DNA of 64,000 nucleotides from Trichopria drosophilae (taxonomy: Eukaryota; Arthropoda; Insecta; Hymenoptera; Diapriidae), in the NCBI GenBank assembly GCA_030407085.1, contig CM059587.1, forward strand, positions 19,875,001 to 19,939,000, in the 5' to 3' direction. Below the pieces are notes generated by a model, which did no database searches, had not been told where the DNA came from, and saw only the letters and a list, made by a program, of their open reading frames with translations. The translations under genes were made by a program, and so were the position numbers. Positions 59,513-64,000 of the stretch are shown piece by piece. The first letter of the stretch is position 1; every line of letters begins with the position of its first letter.

Positions 59513-60142
59513 TTAACCGAAATATAATTATAGTTGTGATCAAAAGCTTAAATAATGCTTGAAAAGAAGCATGAATATTTATCATTTCAATACTTCTGAA
59601 TGTTTGATATTTATATTGCTCAGCAACCAGAACAATAAAATATATAAACCTATGAAATTTATAATGCTATTGCGGAAAATTCTACTAGTCAAAATAATAA
59701 AAACGATATTGCTCGAACCAGAGATGAGGATGGCCTGGCCTGTCTGGAAACGTGAAGGGAACTATACTTTTTATTGCAGATTCTTCCTTACTGAAAATTC
59801 CTGTATGGGATTCCTTATGGGATTTTCAACCGAAATCCAGTATATGGTATATAGTAATGCGTTACGTAAGACAACGCCATGGATCCGTAATAACTTTGTA
59901 ATGGTCCTTGGAAAATACATCCACAATTCGCAAATTGTCAGTCGCATTACTGAAACGCGGTGGGAAATTTCATAATTACGTTTTCTGTTGTTAATTATGT
60001 GAGTTATGATTGCTGATTTAGACATTTGCTGATTTTATCGAGATGTATAGTGCGCTTTGTTGAATGATCGCAGCTGTGATATTTTGATGTGGAAATGGTT
60101 GGTTGAATCTGAGTTAGATTCTGGTGTTCGTTTCAAATAGAT
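59513..60142. other. Gene-free stretch
   Basis: The open frame at 59559-59975 (plus) has no recognisable domain and an overlapping minus-strand frame. No transposon end was identified. Confidence 0.35.
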
Positions 60143-60560
60143 TTACATCGAGGGATATGCTGGATGAGGTTGTCCAAGGACTTGCTTGAAATCATTCCTT
60201 TGTAAAGAAGAAGTTTGAAGGTCGTGGATTAAGGTTAATTTGACCCATTGAAGTTCCTGATCTAGCAATAAGTCAGCAGAGGGATGATCAGGGCTCAAAA
60301 GTATCGCTTGGGGATATCTGAGGGATCTCAGAGCAATGACGACCGACGTTTTGGGGTCCAGAAAGGTGTAGTAGGGAAATTCGACGGACGATTCCATGAC
60401 TTTTTCTTTGTTTCTTATTACATAAGATCGTTCAAATTTCGTATTTCTAGAAGAATCGAAAAAATTGTCTTGTACGATGGTTAAAATAATATTAAACTTA
60501 CTAATTGTAGTTTGAATTAAGCTTTTAAGAATTGTTACAGGCGGAATAAAACGTCATTTT
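60143..60560 (-). other. Unassigned open reading frame
   Basis: A minus-strand frame stays open for about 139 codons. The in-frame ATG at 60397 gives 84 aa with balanced composition (FPYYTFLDPKTSVVIALRS, ILLSPDHPSADLLLDQELQW). Base composition is GC-richer than the surroundings. I recognise no family. It could be an exon, a transposon remnant or chance. Confidence 0.25.
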
Positions 60561-61767
60561 AATTGCGAACTAAAATTGTTTACTTTCCCAGATAGCAACT
60601 AAGTGTACTATTTGTCATTCTGTTGTCAATAACTAGCCAAAAATTTGAAAATTTAGCTGATATAACATATGGCAAGCGCGCTTATTTTTAGAATAAAAAT
60701 GCTCACGCATTTATCCTCAGTTTTGGTGACTAGCGTAGCATACTTATCTAAGGCGTGGTTAATGCACGTATAGAAACGTGATAAATATTCTGAAGTAGAA
60801 CGCATTTATGTTTGTGTCATAGAGCTCAGGCAAATCTTGTTGAAGGGCAAAGTTAAGATCTCGAAGCAGACAATTATAACGTTTAAACAATTTTACAAAT
60901 GTTATTACTTTGACAGAAATAGCGAGTGTTAATATTCATATAAATTTTTTTACTTTTTTGAAGAGGGCCATAATTCCTGGCCGAAAATTTAAAATTTAAT
61001 TTTTATAAAAATATAAAAAATCTCATTTTTGTTGTCCCTTCTTTTGTTTAAAATTACTCTCTATTTTATCACTCCCATTTAATTTTTAAATTTATAATAT
61101 ACCGAAACTTTACAATAGATCTTTTGTTTTTGTTATTGTTTTGGGTTTAAGTAAATGACCGCGTTTTTATACTTATTTCTTCTCGAAATGGAGAAATATC
61201 GATTTTTAAAGGTTTACAATATTTAACTGTCGACTTTAAAATACTTTTTCGTGATTATTATTAACGTTTTATTTTGACATAACTTCCATGGCCAACATTC
61301 TGTTATTCCAATGAAAAAAAAGGCTTGTTGCACTTTTGTTAATTTTGCCAAATTTATCATTTCATTTAGACCATTACTCTTTCTTTTGACAGTTTTTAGA
61401 AATATAATTATTTCAGTTATTTTTTCGTTTTTAACGTGTGCATACTATCGCATACTTTTACTTTCATTTTTAAATTTTGTTTATATTGTGCCACTTGCAC
61501 TGGCCCTTTAATGTAAAATTCTCTGAATCTACATAAAAAAAAATTATTTCCGAAAATTCTCTGTCCGTTCTCAATTAATTTATTTGATATTTTCTAGTAC
61601 ACCGCCTATAATAATTGAAACCACCCTTACAGGGCCCGAATTTAAAAAAATCGATTCAGAAATCTTTTATTTACGATTTTTAGTGAAAATTCCTATCTTA
61701 TCGTCGGAGCACTTTAGATAGCTGTCGTATGTTTACCCTAGTAAAAATAATGTTCAATTACTCACCC
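60561..61767. other. Gene-free AT-rich stretch with a repeat copy at about 61520-61740
   Basis: The block 61520-61740 (TTTATTTACGATTTTTAGTG, GGAGCACTTTAGA) is a further copy of the foldback arm seen at 10130-10310 and 14870-15090. Nothing else was recognised. Confidence 0.5.
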
Positions 61768-63101
61768 CCGCAATAAAAAACTAAAGTCCGGATCAGGAGG
61801 TCAGATTACGTCGATATTTGGGTCGTTGAATACGTATCCGATGCCCATTTAACCCCATCACGTCGAGTTTTTGACATACAGTAGCCCCCCCCCCCAATAT
61901 TTGCCTTCCCAATATTTACGACCCCCTAATATTTGCCACTAGGTCCGTCCCAATATTTGCCTTGCCCCTCGATTGCTGTTCCTCAGCACTTCTCACGAAG
62001 CGGTAGTTCTGTGGCGACATCACGCATGCGCGATGTAGGAAAGGTTGAACCATGGTTAAACTGATTTCTTCTGGTCGACGTATGCGCGTTCTATAACTTA
62101 TGTCGGCGGAGTAGGGGAAACATTTCTTCCCCTCACTAGGCAGATATTTGGAGGGTTAGAATAGGACAGACAAGACAGGATCTTAAATATTTGGGGGGGG
62201 GGGGGCACTGTAACCTTAAAATGCACTTCGATTTTCAACACCACGTTAAGTTCTTGGCATAACCTTGAGAAGAAATCTAAAACCCTAAAATATGAAAATA
62301 ATATGTTTTTGGAGTCACTGATTTAATTCGAACTAGTCGATCCGATCTCAGCTGGTCAGTTTTTTGACATAATCTCAAAAATATCCTAAAAATCGAGTCC
62401 AACATATAAAAATGAAGAAAAATATTATATTTAGCCGCACCATATTCCCTTTTTCTTCTTTGGGACGCTAAACCCGAATCCGAAGTTCATTCAACTCCAT
62501 CGCAACCTTTTTTTATATGTCTTCATGTATTTGCTCGTGCTAAGTTAGGCGCAGACATGTTTTCTTTCATCACCCTGGACTTTTATATTTTACAAATGAC
62601 GGTTCTGCAAAATTTTCTTATAATACATGGGGGGGGGGGGGGGGGGAAAATGGCCATTTAATGTTACGGGGTATAACATTTAAAATTACAAGTTTACTTT
62701 GAAATTTAATAAATTTTCCTTTATTTCATAATAGTTTACAGCATAGTTCAGTATTCTTCAGAACTATCCACATATATTCTCGTAGTGTCCAGAATTTTTC
62801 TTTATTTTCATATTTTCGAGTAAATTTTTAGATTTCTTTTTTAGGTTATGTCAAGAACTTACCGTGATGGAGCTGATTGGACTTCGAATACGTACGAAAC
62901 ATGGCATGGATTTCCAAGCATAAATTATTCTTCGTGTTAACATTTTAAGGTCAAATTATAGGGTTTTTTAAGGCGTTTGAGGTTATGTCGAAAACCTGGC
63001 ACGATTGAGTTAAATGGTCTTCGGTTTCGGGTTCAGTGCCCCAAAAATCATATTATAGAGATAGACTGACCTCCAGATCCGGACTTTTTTTTAGGGGCTG
63101 T
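61768..63101. mobile_element. Element with AAAGTCCGGATC inverted ends and internal repeats
   Basis: Left AACTAAAGTCCGGATCAGG faces right CTCCAGATCCGGACTTTTTT (complement AAAAAAGTCCGGATCTGG). The interior repeats a degenerate unit with GTTTTTGACATAA and CTCAAAAA-type words. A pogo-like MITE is nested at 61879-62210, and a long G run lies at about 62630. Class uncertain. Confidence 0.6.
61879..62210. mobile_element. Pogo-like MITE (CAGTAGCCCCCC family)
   Basis: It starts CAGTAGCCCCCCC and ends GGGGGCACTG, TA on both sides. Its repeated block is CCCAATATTTGCC. Confidence 0.8.
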
Positions 63102-63299
63102 GATATAAATAACAAGTTTCTCGATCTCTCGATAATTCTCATTCAGTCCGCCATAACGAAGCGAAGTACAACCTTCCAATAATTTGGATAAATTTTGAAA
63201 AGGCAGTCAAAGATTACCTTTCTGAATGTGTACTGCGTGTTTATTCATTGCAATTCGCTGCATCAGTATACTAAATCCTCAGGCACAAAAGTAATATTC
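63102..63299. other. Spacer
   Basis: Nothing recognised. Confidence 0.3.
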
Positions 63300-63662
63300 A
63301 TTTTTTTTTTTTTTTTTTTTATTTAATTAACAGGCGGAATCGCCCTTTTTACTTAATTGGTTTTGCGAATTATGAGTCGTAAGATTTTGCGAGAGCTGCA
63401 GATCGACTTAGAAAGATGGCGCCATACTTCACATTTGTGTATGAAATGTAGGACTGCAGAAACCTACACCAAGTACAGCAGCAGTCTTGAGTCGATTTCC
63501 GCCAGATAAACAATACTTTCGAAACGTAAACACAAACAACGTGGCTCGTCTTACCAACAGCGAGCTGCTGCTTGGAAACGAAATCGAAAATTTGTTTACC
63601 AGACGGGGATCGATCTCACGACCTACGACTTCGTAGTCCAGTGCGTTAACCGCCTGAGCCAC
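63300..63662 (-). mobile_element. tRNA-derived SINE
   Basis: On the minus strand the first about 75 bases read like a tRNA: GGCTTCG, then box A TGGCTCAGGCGG, an anticodon-type loop CTACGAA (ACG, Arg-like), and box B GAGATCGATCC. The acceptor and T stems do not pair, and there is no functional 3' half. The body continues about 290 bp to an A run (T run on this strand, 63300-63320). Head plus poly(A) tail defines a SINE, dependent on a partner LINE. Confidence 0.75.
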
Positions 63663-64000
63663 GAAGCCGAAATTTTAAAAACATTAGTAAACAAATCTTA
63701 AATAACGACTCATTCGATAGTGCGACTACTTCTACTTGCAAACTTGAACTTTAAATAAAAACAATGGTTTTAAAACAATTGACAAAATATCACTGACGAA
63801 TAATTTACAAAATTGTGTAAGGTCACCTTAAACTTTGCGGCTTATGCCCACCAATGATAAATCTATAGTTTCCCCGTCTCGGCCGAATCGCGTGCATTCC
63901 CGAGGAGGAACCTGTCTCGATCACGATGGAATAGTACTTTGCGATCCTAGGCCGTAAAGTTCAATTTTACGGATCGCACAATCTCCAAACCGAGGTCGTA
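63663..64000. other. Terminal stretch, GC-richer at the end
   Basis: From about 63840 the sequence becomes GC-richer (CCCGTCTCGGCCGAATCG, CGATCCTAGGCCG). It may be the edge of a gene or promoter beyond the window, but no exon could be supported. Confidence 0.3.

Noticed and set aside
63585..63662. Functional tRNA-Arg gene
   Set aside because: Acceptor and T stems do not pair and the sequence continues into a SINE body with a poly(A) tail.

Overview
The window looks like an AT-rich stretch of an insect nuclear genome. Intron-split metazoan housekeeping genes with short introns (about 58-77 bp where no transposon sits) lie in a dense bed of decayed transposons. The WCNPC active site of the mitochondrial thioredoxin, CTAACCTAAC-type words upstream of genes, and Jockey, Penelope, hAT, pogo-like and TTAA-flanked elements all fit an insect. 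Hymenoptera is a reasonable guess but not proven here. There is no bacterial, plasmid, CRISPR or operon-type content.

Six genes could be reconstructed exon by exon with consistent splice phases: PSMD6/Rpn7 (minus, 7468-9847, 389 aa); mitochondrial thioredoxin Trx2 (plus, 25927-27513, 138 aa); a C7orf50-like WKF-domain nucleolar-type protein (minus, 27772-28725, 295 aa); a UQCC4/CCSMST1-like complex III assembly factor (plus, 28983-33501, 154 aa); PIGQ/GPI1 (minus, 33812-35654, 521 aa); and TXNDC11 (plus, 42748-53110, 856 aa). Trx2 and the C7orf50-like gene are tail to tail. The C7orf50-like and UQCC4-like genes are head to head across 257 bp. UQCC4-like and PIGQ are tail to tail. No shared pathway is implied, except that Trx2 and the UQCC4-like protein are both mitochondrial and share the word ACTGCGCAAC upstream.

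By region: 1-7.4 kb holds a minisatellite, a hAT-type MITE, pogo-like MITEs and a 153-bp tandem array. 7.4-9.9 kb is PSMD6. 10-25.5 kb is gene-free repeats: a broken Jockey element, foldbacks and several MITE families. 25.9-35.7 kb is the compact four-gene cluster, with a Jockey element and a hAT MITE in the UQCC4-like intron. 35.7-42.4 kb is repeats. 42.7-53.1 kb is TXNDC11, whose introns 2, 4 and 5 are swollen by transposons. 53.9-63.7 kb is nested MITEs, reverse-transcriptase fragments, foldbacks and a tRNA-derived SINE.

The most informative signals are the transposon insertions. Three intronic elements can be excised on paper to leave introns of about 73, 73 and 94 bp. Two copies of one pogo-like element, about 50 kb apart, were each hit by an unrelated element at the same TA. 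Several pogo-like MITEs carry a YY1/Pho-like word. I did not find an unprecedented biochemical system.
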